Shown here one piece after another: positions 50,672-58,776 of a DNA stretch of 64,000 bases. The stretch covers positions 1,133,501-1,197,500 of the forward strand of contig NZ_CP039692.1 in assembly GCF_005145045.1 (NCBI RefSeq), written 5' to 3'. Source of the DNA: Agrobacterium larrymoorei (GTDB lineage: Bacteria; Pseudomonadota; Alphaproteobacteria; Rhizobiales; Rhizobiaceae). Position 1 is the first letter of the stretch, and every line of letters starts with the position of its first letter. The position numbers and the translations under genes were made by a program. Below the pieces are notes generated by a model, which saw only the letters and a program-made list of their open reading frames with translations, searched no databases and had not been told where the DNA came from.

Positions 50672-51268
50672 ATGACAAGACTATCGCAAATACTGCTGAT
50701 GAGTGCCTGCATGGCACTTCCGATGAATGCACATGCTCTGGACGTCAGTGTCGGGGGTGTGAGCGCAAGCGTGGGCGGTAACGATAGGGGTGGACTGAGT
50801 GCAAGCGCTTCTGTGGGAGGAAGCGGTGGTATAAATGCCGGAGCGGATGTGGGTGGACGCAGCGGTGGAGGACTTGGCGCAGACGTCAATGCTTCCGTCG
50901 GTGGCAGCAATGGTATCAATGCAAATACGAGTGCAAGTGTCGGCGGCAGAAGCGGGATCAATGCGGATATCAACGCATCGGTCGGCGGAAGCCGTGGTCT
51001 TAACGCCAATGCCAATGTTGGCGTGGGCGGAACCCGCGGTGTCGGCGTCGATGTGGGCGTGGGTGTCGGCACAGGACCGACAACGGGCACACCCGGCCAG
51101 CCGGGCGTAAGCCCAACAGGTCCGGGCCGCAGCGCCATCACGGCATTCAACGACATGTCGAGAAGCGAGCAGATGCGCTTGAGAAAACGCTGTGCAGATA
51201 TTCTGAACGGCGGATATGAGGCGGATCTCGTCAAGCTCTGCCGTATGATACAGACAGCTTCGCGTTAA
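50672..51268 (+). CDS. Secreted Gly/Ser/Ala-rich repeat protein with conserved C-terminal domain
   Basis: This 198-residue protein has a Sec signal peptide (cleavage after AHA, about residue 23). Residues about 24-135 are at least five imperfect repeats of a 15-20 residue unit built on ASVGGSxGINANxx. A Gly/Pro/Thr linker follows, then a compact C-terminal region (about 150-198, FNDMSRSEQMRLRKRCADIL and two further cysteines). AGGAGG precedes the ATG. The AT-rich 184-bp upstream region is likely the promoter, and a strong terminator follows, so it is monocistronic. Function is unknown; repeats suggest an extracellular structural or surface role. Confidence 0.7.
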   Translation: MTRLSQILLMSACMALPMNAHALDVSVGGVSASVGGNDRGGLSASASVGGSGGINAGADVGGRSGGGLGADVNASVGGSNGINANTSASVGGRSGINADINASVGGSRGLNANANVGVGGTRGVGVDVGVGVGTGPTTGTPGQPGVSPTGPGRSAITAFNDMSRSEQMRLRKRCADILNGGYEADLVKLCRMIQTASR

Positions 51269-51281
51269 GCGAAGGTTGGAG

Positions 51282-51313
51282 AGGGAGTGCCCAAAACGGC
51301 ACTCCCTTTTTTT
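51282..51313 (+). terminator. Rho-independent terminator of the repeat-protein gene
   Basis: AGGGAGTGCC (51282-51291) and GGCACTCCCT (51298-51307) form a perfect 10-bp stem with loop CAAAAC, followed directly by a run of T residues. Confidence 0.92.
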
Positions 51314-51346
51314 ATGCCGGGTTGGACAACTCTCCCTGCACTGCCA

Positions 51347-51679
51347 TCAACAAAGTTTCAGCCACAACACGCCTGAAAACACGTAGGCCGTCGAGAAGAT
51401 CGCTGCCGCCGCCGTGTAACGCGTGATGCTCGCCATCGCCTCGCTCGTGCGCGCTGTGAAATGCTCCGCCTTCAAAGCTGTCCATGCGGCAAGAATGATT
51501 GCGAGTGTCGTGGCGATGAAAACCGTGATCAGCAGCACACGCAGCAATGAGATGCCGCCGAGGTTCGTTTCCTGCCATCCAAGCGAACATCCCGCCGCCT
51601 GCGCGCCGTAGATCAGCAAAAAACCTGCACTCCATCCGGCAAATGGAAGAAGAAGTACGATTGCCATCCCGTATTTCAT
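51347..51679 (-). CDS. Small membrane protein at the end of the cytochrome oxidase operon
   Basis: This 110-residue protein has about three membrane helices (residues 4-24, 43-66 and 83-106) and a CSLGWQETNLGG loop. Its ATG at 51679 overlaps the stop of the oxidase subunit I/III gene, so it is translationally coupled and is probably an accessory subunit or assembly factor. I recognise no named family. Confidence 0.6.
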   Translation of the reverse strand: MKYGMAIVLLLPFAGWSAGFLLIYGAQAAGCSLGWQETNLGGISLLRVLLITVFIATTLAIILAAWTALKAEHFTARTSEAMASITRYTAAAAIFSTAYVFSGVLWLKLC

Positions 51680-54177
51680 CACGCTCCTCCACTCTGCAAG
51701 GCAAACAACAGGAATGGATAGCCGGCGACGATGACGGCGGTTGCGACCACGTAGCGGTTCCATAGCCCGGCAATGGCGAGATCCGACAGGCGTTGATCGA
51801 CGACATAGCCGGTGCGAATCCGCCATATGGAAAAGCCGGAGAACAATGCTCCGAGAGCGATGTGGATGAAGCCATAGACATCCGCAGCATAGATTACCGC
51901 CCGCGAAGCGTGGAAATCCGCCGAATAGCCGGTAACCAGCTGGCTAAGCAGAAGAATGATCGCAACAGCGTAGAAAAAGGTGGAAGCGAAAAGAAAATGG
52001 CGATGCCTCAGCAGCCATTTCGCGGGAAGCGCACCGGCCAATGCTGCCGCAAAAGCGCACCCGTAAGCAGCCATGGTCCAGAGGGAAGGCGCGAGCGTGG
52101 AGGGGTCGATACCCTCCCAGCCCGGCGCGGAACCCCAGAGAAACAGCCCGCCGAACAGCAGCGACGTGAAGAGCGTGGCCGTCACCAGAAGCGTCAGCCG
52201 CATCGCCATAAGCGATGGTGGATCGCCGCTTTCGAAGTGCGGCGGCAGCACCAGTCCCTTTCCCGCATAGAGACCGCCGTCGGTGCGTGAGGCTGCATCG
52301 TTTGGTGTCCAGTATAGGAACAGGATGATGACGGCGAAAAGTGCGCAGAGCGCCAGAATATAGAATTTCGCCAGAAGCGCGGTGAAGAACAGCCCGGTGG
52401 CCAGCGCCGTGAAAAGCGGAAGATAGGTCTGGCGCGGCAGGATGATGATCTGCCGGGGCTCGCCACTGACGGCGCTGACGCCAAGCGTTTCCATCCAGCC
52501 GTTTCGGGTAAAGCCGAGATAGCCATCCCCCGCCGCCAGTTCGGACCCAAGCCGATCGATCTCCAGCTTGTCTGCCCGTTTGGCCACCCCCGGCAGGGAG
52601 GCGAAGTTGTAGGAAGGCGGCGGGGTGGGCATTGCCCATTCCAGCGTGCCTGCGCGCCAGGGGTTGCGCCGGAATGGTTTTCCGAAGCGGAAGACAAGGA
52701 AGAGGTCCACCGCCGCCAGCACGAAACCCATGGCCATGATGAAGCTTCCGACGGACGACATGAGGTTCAGCCATTCCCAAGGCGATCCTTCGGGATAGCT
52801 ATCCATCCGTCGCGGCATGCCGAGTAACCCGGTCAGGTGCATCATGAAGAAAGTGAGGTTGAAGCCGATGAAGATCATCCAGAAAGCGGCATGGGACAGA
52901 TGCTGGATCGGTTGCCGCCCGGAAATATGCGGCACCCAGTAATAGGCACCCGCCAGCATCGGAAACAGGAAGCCACCCACCAGCACATAATGCAGATGCG
53001 CCACCACGAAATGCGTATCATGCGCCTGCTGGTCGAATGGCACCATGGCCAGCATCACGCCGGTCAGGCCGCCAATGACGAACACGAAGAAGAAGCCGAA
53101 GACGTGCAGCATCGGAACGGTGAAGGACGGGCGGCCTTGGGCGAGGGTCGCCAGCCAGGCAAAGATCTGGATCGCCGTCGGCACCGCCACCAGCGCACTT
53201 GCGGCGGAAAAGAACGATAGCGCCACATGCGGAATTCCGGTCGTGTACATGTGATGCACCCACAGACCGAAAGACAGGAACGCCATGGAGAGAATGCCTG
53301 CAATGATGATCCTGTATCCCGCAAGTGTCGTGCGGGCCAGAACGGGCAGGATGGTGGACAGGACGCCCGCAGCGGGCAGGAAAATGATGTAGACTTCCGG
53401 GTGGCCGAACAGCCAGAAGAGATGCTGCCACAAAAGCGGATCGCCGCCACGGGTCGGATCGAAGAAGGGCAGGCCGAAGGCTCTTTCCGCTTCGAGAAGG
53501 ATCGAGCCGAGGATCAGCGGCGGAAAGCCGATCACCATCATGCCCGCTACCACCAGCATGTACCAGGCAAAGATCGGCATTCTGTCCAGCGACATGCCAG
53601 GAGCCCGCATCTTGAGAATGGTCACGATGATTTCGATTGCCGCCGTCATCGCCGATATCTCGACGAAGGTAATGCCCAACAGCCAGAAATCCGCGTTGAT
53701 ACCGGGGCTGTAGGTGGAGGAACTGAGCGGCGTGTACATGAACCAGCCGCCCTGTGGCGCAACACCTGCCAGAAGCGCTGCAATCAGCATGCTGCCGCCG
53801 AAAAGGTAACACCAATAGCCATAGGCAGAGAGGCGCGGAAAAGCGAGATCGCGCGTGCCGAGCAGCTTCGGCAGAAGATAGATCGCCAGCCCTTCGAAGA
53901 AGGGAATGGCGAAGAGAAACATCATGATGGTGCCGTGCATGGTAAAAACCTGCGCGTAATCGGCAGCATCGAGAAAGCGGCTCTGCGATGTCGCGAGCTG
54001 CGTGCGGATCAGCATTCCCAGAAAGCCGCCGATCCCGAAAAACACCAGCGCAGTCAGCATAAAGCGGGCGCCGATAATGTTGTGGTTGACGGCGGCAAGG
54101 CGACGCACGCCCTTGCCCGTGCCCCATATGGCTTCCAGTTCCTTATGCAGACGAATGGGGGAAGTCTTTTGCGTCAC
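51679..54177 (-). CDS. ctaD: Cytochrome c oxidase subunit I fused to a subunit III-like region
   Basis: This 832-residue heme-copper oxidase core has the low-spin heme ligands H81 (FTMHGTIMMF) and H396, the high-spin heme ligand H394 (VAHLHY), and Cu-B ligands H259 (GHPEVY, with cross-linking Y263 and proton-gating E261) and H308-H309. It therefore belongs to the A1-type aa3/caa3 class. After residue about 590 a second block of membrane helices resembles subunit III. Such I-III fusions occur in caa3-type oxidases. It reduces oxygen to water and pumps protons. It overlaps the subunit II gene by 4 bases. Confidence 0.93.
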   Translation of the reverse strand: MTQKTSPIRLHKELEAIWGTGKGVRRLAAVNHNIIGARFMLTALVFFGIGGFLGMLIRTQLATSQSRFLDAADYAQVFTMHGTIMMFLFAIPFFEGLAIYLLPKLLGTRDLAFPRLSAYGYWCYLFGGSMLIAALLAGVAPQGGWFMYTPLSSSTYSPGINADFWLLGITFVEISAMTAAIEIIVTILKMRAPGMSLDRMPIFAWYMLVVAGMMVIGFPPLILGSILLEAERAFGLPFFDPTRGGDPLLWQHLFWLFGHPEVYIIFLPAAGVLSTILPVLARTTLAGYRIIIAGILSMAFLSFGLWVHHMYTTGIPHVALSFFSAASALVAVPTAIQIFAWLATLAQGRPSFTVPMLHVFGFFFVFVIGGLTGVMLAMVPFDQQAHDTHFVVAHLHYVLVGGFLFPMLAGAYYWVPHISGRQPIQHLSHAAFWMIFIGFNLTFFMMHLTGLLGMPRRMDSYPEGSPWEWLNLMSSVGSFIMAMGFVLAAVDLFLVFRFGKPFRRNPWRAGTLEWAMPTPPPSYNFASLPGVAKRADKLEIDRLGSELAAGDGYLGFTRNGWMETLGVSAVSGEPRQIIILPRQTYLPLFTALATGLFFTALLAKFYILALCALFAVIILFLYWTPNDAASRTDGGLYAGKGLVLPPHFESGDPPSLMAMRLTLLVTATLFTSLLFGGLFLWGSAPGWEGIDPSTLAPSLWTMAAYGCAFAAALAGALPAKWLLRHRHFLFASTFFYAVAIILLLSQLVTGYSADFHASRAVIYAADVYGFIHIALGALFSGFSIWRIRTGYVVDQRLSDLAIAGLWNRYVVATAVIVAGYPFLLFALQSGGA

Positions 54178-54992
54178 GTGTTTTCCTGTGCGTCTGAAAG
54201 GGTCTGTAGAATGCGCTCGTAATCGGCAGGCTCATGCGCGATGACCGTGAATGTCATGGCGCTGTGGCCAACCCCGCAATATTCCGCGCAGATGCCGCCA
54301 AAGGTGCCGGGCCGGTCTGCCTTCAGGCGGATGCGGGTTTCATGGCCGGGTATCGCATCGATCTTGCCTGCAAGCCGTGGAACCCAGAAACTGTGAATCA
54401 CGTCGAGGCTGGAAACGGCAATCTCCACCGTCTCACCCGCTGGTATGTGCAACACGTTGCGGCTCTCGGGATCGCTCTCAGTCTGCCCGTAGCGCATGTT
54501 CCAGTTCCACATGCTGGCTTCAACATGGATTACCTTTGCTGGCGTTTCCGCGCGCGCGCCAAACAGGGTTTCGCCCTGTATGAAAGCCGCGATCAACAGG
54601 CCAGTCAGCACCGGAATGGGCAGGACAAGCCCACCCCAGACGATCCAGCGGGAGGCGGGGATGCCGGAAAAGCGGCGGGTCATGGTGCTGGTAAAGAAAA
54701 GGCCGATGACCAGCGCGAATAAAAGAGCCGAACCCCACAGCATGATCCACCACAGATGAGCGATAGAGGCGGAGGCAGGGCCCGCCGGATCGAGCGTGGA
54801 GAGATCGCCGGAACAGCCGGTGAGGACTGCCGCGACGGGAAGGCAGGCGGCAAACTTGCGGAACCGGAACCGGCCCGTGCTGGTTGTCCCGCAAACAGGA
54901 GGGCTCTTTTGGAAACCGCGAAAAAGAAAAATCCCGTCATTTCCAAGGTCGAAGAAAAAGATGCGAGTTCGCTCGTCGCCGTCGCCGGTCAT
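54174..54992 (-). CDS. coxB: Cytochrome c oxidase subunit II (lipoprotein, Cu-A binding); start uncertain
   Basis: The C-terminal Cu-A motif C-A-E-Y-C-G-V-G-H-S-A-M is intact, with an upstream His in DVIHSFW. Two N-terminal membrane helices follow a lipobox (VLTGC), so the mature protein should begin at the Cys encoded at 54815-54813. The 272-residue form listed uses the nearest in-frame ATG (54992), which overlaps the divergent gene by 84 bases and adds 40 unusual residues. No in-frame ATG, GTG or TTG lies between it and the signal peptide. An ATT at 54932 is one alternative. Cu-A accepts electrons from cytochrome c. Confidence 0.85.
   Translation of the reverse strand: MTGDGDERTRIFFFDLGNDGIFLFRGFQKSPPVCGTTSTGRFRFRKFAACLPVAAVLTGCSGDLSTLDPAGPASASIAHLWWIMLWGSALLFALVIGLFFTSTMTRRFSGIPASRWIVWGGLVLPIPVLTGLLIAAFIQGETLFGARAETPAKVIHVEASMWNWNMRYGQTESDPESRNVLHIPAGETVEIAVSSLDVIHSFWVPRLAGKIDAIPGHETRIRLKADRPGTFGGICAEYCGVGHSAMTFTVIAHEPADYERILQTLSDAQENT
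54860..54885 (+). promoter_or_regulatory. Candidate EcfG/RpoE2-type promoter for the DUF2231 gene
   Basis: GGAAC (54860-54864), 19 bases, TT preceded by GG (54882-54885), 24 bp before the TTG start at 54909. It lies within the 5' part of the subunit II gene on the other strand. Confidence 0.4.
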
Positions 54993-55406
54993 CCGTTGCA
55001 TGCCATGACGGTCCATTTCCCCATCGCGCTGGTATTCGGCACGCTGGGCGCCGATATCTTCTATTGGTGGGGTGCCGATCCCTTTTGGCTGCGCGTCGGG
55101 CTTTGGACCACGGGGATTGCATTTTTCAGTGCCATTGCCGCAGGCCTCATCGGCTCCGCAGAGCTCTTTCTCGTGCCCGGTATTCGCGCGCGTGTCGCCA
55201 GCTGGGCGCACGCAGTTGCGGGCATGTCGTTGATCGCGGTGTGCGGCGCAAACTGGGGCGGGCGATATTTTCTCAGCATCGAGGTTCTTCCGCACGGCCT
55301 GCTGCTCTCGCTGATTGCTTCGGTCCTTACGGGTCTTGCTGGCTGGCACGGGGGCAAGTTGATTTTCGATCATGGCGTCGGGCTCATGGTATCTTCCAAG
55401 GACTGA
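54909..55406 (+). CDS. DUF2231 membrane protein, TTG start
   Basis: This 165-residue protein has four membrane helices. It carries the DUF2231 pattern: GHPLHAMTVHFPIALVFGTLGADIFYW near residue 35, then GIAFFSAIAAGLIGSAELF and later helices to the C-terminus. AGGAGGG lies 5-7 bp before the TTG at 54909, which decides the start; the frame extends upstream to 54756 but has no ribosome site there. It lies opposite to and inside the oxidase operon, converging with the CopD-like gene, whose 3' end it overlaps. Confidence 0.7.
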   Translation: METAKKKNPVISKVEEKDASSLVAVAGHPLHAMTVHFPIALVFGTLGADIFYWWGADPFWLRVGLWTTGIAFFSAIAAGLIGSAELFLVPGIRARVASWAHAVAGMSLIAVCGANWGGRYFLSIEVLPHGLLLSLIASVLTGLAGWHGGKLIFDHGVGLMVSSKD

Positions 55407-55878
55407 TGGACTGCACGATGTCCCTCAGACCTCCGGCATGGATGGGCAGTCCCGTCAGTGACCAGTCCGGCTTGGCCAGCACCACGAAGACGATCCCAAG
55501 CACCGTTGCCGCCGTTAGCACCGTCGCGCTGACGAAACGCCAGACGGGATAAACCTGTCCCTCATTGAACAGGCGGATGATCACCAGCCCGGTAAAAATA
55601 TGCACCGTGACCATGACGCCGATCAGCGCCAGCTTGACGGTGAACCACAGGGTGAATGTCTGCTGGAAGAAGATCAGCGCCGTTCCGGTCAGGATGGAAA
55701 TGAAGGCGGCGGGGGAAGCGACTGCAACGTAGCAGAAACGCACGAGCCGCTGCAGCGCGTAAAGCGCGTTGCGATGCTCAACATAGGCGCGCTGAACGTA
55801 TAGCGCAGGCAGGCTGATCAGCGTAGCCGCCCACATGGAAATTGCGGCGATGTGCAGGAATTTCAGCAGCATCACCAT
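55384..55878 (-). CDS. CopD/DUF2269-like integral membrane protein of the oxidase operon
   Basis: This 164-residue membrane protein has four helices. It begins MVMLLKFLHIAAISMWAATL, with a His near the first helix typical of CopD/HemJ-like heme or copper membrane proteins, and has TVKLALIGVMVTVHIFTGL in the middle. ATG 55878 has GGAG 7 bp upstream. It overlaps the ctaG gene by 7 bases and the convergent DUF2231 gene by 23 bases at its 3' end. A part in copper or heme delivery to the oxidase is plausible. Confidence 0.65.
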   Translation of the reverse strand: MVMLLKFLHIAAISMWAATLISLPALYVQRAYVEHRNALYALQRLVRFCYVAVASPAAFISILTGTALIFFQQTFTLWFTVKLALIGVMVTVHIFTGLVIIRLFNEGQVYPVWRFVSATVLTAATVLGIVFVVLAKPDWSLTGLPIHAGGLRDIVQSISPWKIP

Positions 55879-56732
55879 CGCTGTTCTCCATCGCCCTGGG
55901 CAATGGCGACCGTCTGATAGAGGCGGGCGATTGCGACGGCCAAATAGGGCAGCAGCCCGACGGTCCACATCAACACGCCCGCCAGCTGCTGGTCCTGAAG
56001 CGGTTCCAGCCCGAAAGCCAGCGTCGTATCGAGATGAGCGGCAAAGAGCGGTGCGCGCGAAAGGGTGAGTATCGCAGCCACCATTCCCATCTGCGCCACC
56101 GTCCCGAGTGTCAGCGTGACGGCAGACATCAGCGTGGTGCGCCTGGAAAGAATGATGGCCCACAGCCAGACCGCGCTCAGCAGAAGCGTGCCCTGCATGC
56201 TCCAATAGGCAAGGTCGCCCGAAAGAGCGAAAGCGTATCCCGGAGGAACATGCCAAAGCCAGAAAATCAGGGTGTGAATGATGAAGGCGAGTTCCGGCGG
56301 CAGGCGGTTCAGCACGGAATGTTCTAGCCGCAGCGAAGACGCCAGAAGCGGCGCAAGTGCCGTCATCAGAATGAAATGGTGCGTCACCCGTGCGGAAAAC
56401 AGCGCTGTCGTCAATGCGCAGAGCGGCGAGATGAAGATGAGAGTTGAGATCAGAAAGACCGCTGGCACTTTCCAAGAGAGCCAGCCATCGGCTCCTCGCA
56501 TGGCGGTAAATGCCGTCAGGAAAGCGACGAGCAGAATCGCGAAAGGATCGAAATTCCACGCGCTCCATAAATCGGCGGGAAGCGGCGCCGGTCCGCAATA
56601 AGGAACTGTTTGATTTATCCCAAGAATCCGTCCCCGCTTTCGTCTTTCAGCGCAATACGCTTTTTTTGCCGAACGCGGGGCGGAGCCTGAGGTTCCGTTG
56701 GTGGGCGAGCGCTCAACGCCTTCCCGCTTCAC
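55872..56732 (-). CDS. ctaG: Cytochrome c oxidase assembly protein CtaG (caa3 type)
   Basis: This 286-residue protein has seven membrane helices of the caa3_CtaG family, with HHFILMTALAPLL (His pair), FWLWHVPPGYAFAL and YWSMQGTLLLSAVWLW. It is thought to deliver copper to the oxidase. The listed ATG at 56732 adds about 45 charged residues before the family's usual start near YCGPAPLPADLWSAWNFDP; no in-frame ATG, GTG or TTG lies closer. It overlaps the preceding small gene by 20 bases and the CopD-like gene by 7, so the genes are coupled. Confidence 0.82.
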   Translation of the reverse strand: MKREGVERSPTNGTSGSAPRSAKKAYCAERRKRGRILGINQTVPYCGPAPLPADLWSAWNFDPFAILLVAFLTAFTAMRGADGWLSWKVPAVFLISTLIFISPLCALTTALFSARVTHHFILMTALAPLLASSLRLEHSVLNRLPPELAFIIHTLIFWLWHVPPGYAFALSGDLAYWSMQGTLLLSAVWLWAIILSRRTTLMSAVTLTLGTVAQMGMVAAILTLSRAPLFAAHLDTTLAFGLEPLQDQQLAGVLMWTVGLLPYLAVAIARLYQTVAIAQGDGEQRW

Positions 56733-56943
56733 GATTGTCGCGCATGCCCATGTTTTCCCGGAAGGTGCCTGCCGGGTGGCGCAACTCTTTTCCGGCCTTG
56801 CCGGAACTGGTGGCGTGACGGGTCATCTCTTCTTTCAGCGCCTGCAAGGCAAGGTATCTGCTTGGATAGACCTTTGTCAGCGTGCCGTTGCGCAGGATTG
56901 CCCAACCGCGTTCATGCGGCATGATTGTCGTGTTTTTTGTCAT
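56713..56943 (-). CDS. Small hypothetical protein (76 aa), DUF2188-like, first in the oxidase operon
   Basis: This 76-residue basic protein begins MTKNTTIMPHERGWAILRNG and has KVYPSRYLALQALKEEMTRH, which resembles the short DUF2188-type strand-strand-helix fold (tentative). GGGAGGAAAA lies 8 bp before the ATG. It overlaps the ctaG frame by 20 bases. A clear GGAAC-N18-TT motif with CGTT at the -10 side lies upstream at 56964-56988, making this the probable first gene of the oxidase operon. Confidence 0.6.
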   Translation of the reverse strand: MTKNTTIMPHERGWAILRNGTLTKVYPSRYLALQALKEEMTRHATSSGKAGKELRHPAGTFRENMGMRDNREAGRR

Positions 56944-56963
56944 CTATTTTCCTCCCGCGCCCT

Positions 56964-56988
56964 AACGATGAACATTTCGTGATGTTCC
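56964..56988 (-). promoter_or_regulatory. Candidate EcfG/RpoE2-type promoter for the oxidase operon
   Basis: On the minus strand: GGAAC (56988-56984), 18 bases, TT preceded by CG (56966-56964), so the -10 reads CGTT. This is the best match to GGAAC-N16/17-CGTT in the window. It lies 20 bp before the ATG at 56943. Confidence 0.55.
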
Positions 56989-57127
56989 GAAATGAGCATT
57001 CGTTTGTTCGGAATAAATGAAGAGGTGACTACGCGGTGCGTTTTAGCTGGCAAAGCCCCGGCTTTGGGCGTTATGACCAGTCTTGGAAAGTCACCAGAAG
57101 GCAATGATGCCATGGCAGGAGCAGAGC

Positions 57128-57484
57128 ATGCCGGTTAACGACCGTCTCACGATAGCCGTGTTCGGCAAGAGCGACGCGGTGACGACCGAGATCGTCTCCT
57201 CATGGTCTGAAATCGCAATCGATCTGATGGGCCCTTACTCTGCGACCGATGGCAGCGGTCATGACTGGAACTTCGCGAGTGCCATCATCGATGTGCGTTA
57301 CGGGCCTGAACTCATGCTGCCGCTGATGGATGAGCTTGAGGCGAAAGCCATCCCCTATATCTTCTTCGTGCCGCTCAACGCCGTTGGCAGCGAGCAGGGG
57401 CCCTTCGTGCTGTCCACGGCAAGGGAAGATATGCGCCATATTCTGGCGGCCCTTTCCGCACAGGAACGCGGCACGACGCATTGA
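57128..57484 (+). CDS. Response-regulator receiver-like protein (118 aa), degenerate
   Basis: This 118-residue protein begins MPVNDRLTIAVFGKSDAV and has an alternating strand-helix pattern (SAIIDVRYGPELMLPLMDELEAKAIP and YIFFVPLNAV as consecutive pieces). It resembles a receiver domain with an Asp at the end of the third strand (IIDV) but lacks the usual acidic pair after the first strand. ATG 57128 has GGAG 7 bp upstream, better than the earlier ATG at 57083. Function unknown; a terminator follows. Confidence 0.6.
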   Translation: MPVNDRLTIAVFGKSDAVTTEIVSSWSEIAIDLMGPYSATDGSGHDWNFASAIIDVRYGPELMLPLMDELEAKAIPYIFFVPLNAVGSEQGPFVLSTAREDMRHILAALSAQERGTTH

Positions 57485-57505
57485 CCGGTTCTCATAATGT
57501 CTTGA

Positions 57506-57530
57506 AGCGCGGTTCCAGACCGCGCTTTTT
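57506..57530 (+). terminator. Rho-independent terminator after the receiver-like gene
   Basis: AGCGCGGT (57506-57513) and ACCGCGCT (57519-57526) form an 8-bp stem with loop TCCAG, followed by a T-run. Confidence 0.88.
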
Positions 57531-57741
57531 CTATGCCTGATCAGTCCCCTTTTCACCAATAACAGAATTTTTATTCCAAAAATTATTCTCATGGAATTAT
57601 CGCTTGATTTTCATGGCGAGTGAGCTAGGCTCAGATCGTTCATCATCCGGCGCAAGAGGAGTTGCGTGCGGGTGGCGAGGGCGACAGCGCCTGAACATTT
57701 CACGCTCCACCAAGTGGAGATGTTTTCATCGGGAGGAAGAC

Positions 57742-58689
57742 ATGAAATACGGATTCAAAGCTCTCTTGGCGGGGGCTGCGCTTCTTGGTGCGGCGGCAGG
57801 ATTTGCATCTGGCGCGTTTGCGGCAGATGTGAAGCTCGTTGCGGTTACGCATGGTCAGGCCAACGACCCGTTCTGGTCCGTGGTCAAGAACGGCGTGACG
57901 GCAGCCGCCAAGGACATGAACATCACGGTGGATTACCGTGCGCCGGAAACCTTCGACATGGTGGCCATGAGCCAGCTTATCGATGCTGCAGTCAACCAGA
58001 AGCCTGCCGGTCTCATCGTTTCCATTCCTGATGCCTCGGCGCTCGGCCCGGCCATCAAGAAGGCGGTTGCCGCCGGTATTCCGGTCATCTCCATCAACTC
58101 CGGCTCAGATGTGTCCAAGGAACTCGGCGCGCTGCTCCATGTCGGTCAGGATGAGTATTCTGCTGGCAAGGCCGCAGGCGAAAAGCTGAAGGAACTGGGC
58201 GGCAAGAAGGGCATCTGCGTCAACCAGGAAGTGGGTAACGTCTCGCTCGACCTGCGCTGCAAGGGCTTTGCCGATGGTTTCGGCGGCTCCAGCACGGTTC
58301 TGCCCGTCAGCAACGATCCGACCGAAATTCGCGCCAAGGTAAAGGCGTCGCTCAGCTCCGATACCGCAATCGATACGGTCATGGCGCTGGGTGCGGGCAC
58401 TGCCGGTGAACCTTCCGTCGCAGCCGTCAACGATGTCGGCAAAACCGGCAAGATCCACGTCGCCACCTTCGACCTTTCGGCTGACTTCCTGAAGGCCGTC
58501 TCCGAAGGCAAGGCAGATTTCGCCATCGATCAGCAGCAGTTCCTGCAGGGCTACCTGCCGGTCGTCTTCCTCGCCAACTATGCGAAATACGGCCTGATCC
58601 CCGGCGGCAACGTTCCTTCGGGCCCGAACCTCATCACCAAGGACAAGGCGGCGCAGGTTGTCGAACTGTCCGCAAAGGGCATCCGCTAA
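57742..58689 (+). CDS. Sugar (inositol-type) ABC transporter substrate-binding protein
   Basis: This 315-residue periplasmic receptor of the ribose/inositol (PBP1, CUT2) class has a signal peptide cleaved after GAFA (about residue 26). The mature part starts ADVKLVAVTHGQANDPFWSVV and has the hinge region PVISINSGSD and DTVMALGAGTAGEPS. ATG 57742 has GGGAGGAAG upstream; a longer frame to 57604 has none. It is the first gene of the operon (receptor, permease, ATPase, inositol dehydrogenase), so myo-inositol or a related cyclitol is the likely ligand. Confidence 0.87.
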   Translation: MKYGFKALLAGAALLGAAAGFASGAFAADVKLVAVTHGQANDPFWSVVKNGVTAAAKDMNITVDYRAPETFDMVAMSQLIDAAVNQKPAGLIVSIPDASALGPAIKKAVAAGIPVISINSGSDVSKELGALLHVGQDEYSAGKAAGEKLKELGGKKGICVNQEVGNVSLDLRCKGFADGFGGSSTVLPVSNDPTEIRAKVKASLSSDTAIDTVMALGAGTAGEPSVAAVNDVGKTGKIHVATFDLSADFLKAVSEGKADFAIDQQQFLQGYLPVVFLANYAKYGLIPGGNVPSGPNLITKDKAAQVVELSAKGIR

Positions 58690-58776
58690 GCAAAAGAGTA
58701 TGCCCGTTTCGATATCCTCCCCGAGACATCGGGGAGGCCATATCCGGGCACGCGCATGGGATCGATGGGAGGAAAC

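Noticed and set aside
53227..54222. 331-residue open frame on the plus strand
   Set aside because: Antisense to the cytochrome oxidase subunit I gene; rich in His, Arg and Gln, as shadow frames of membrane proteins are.
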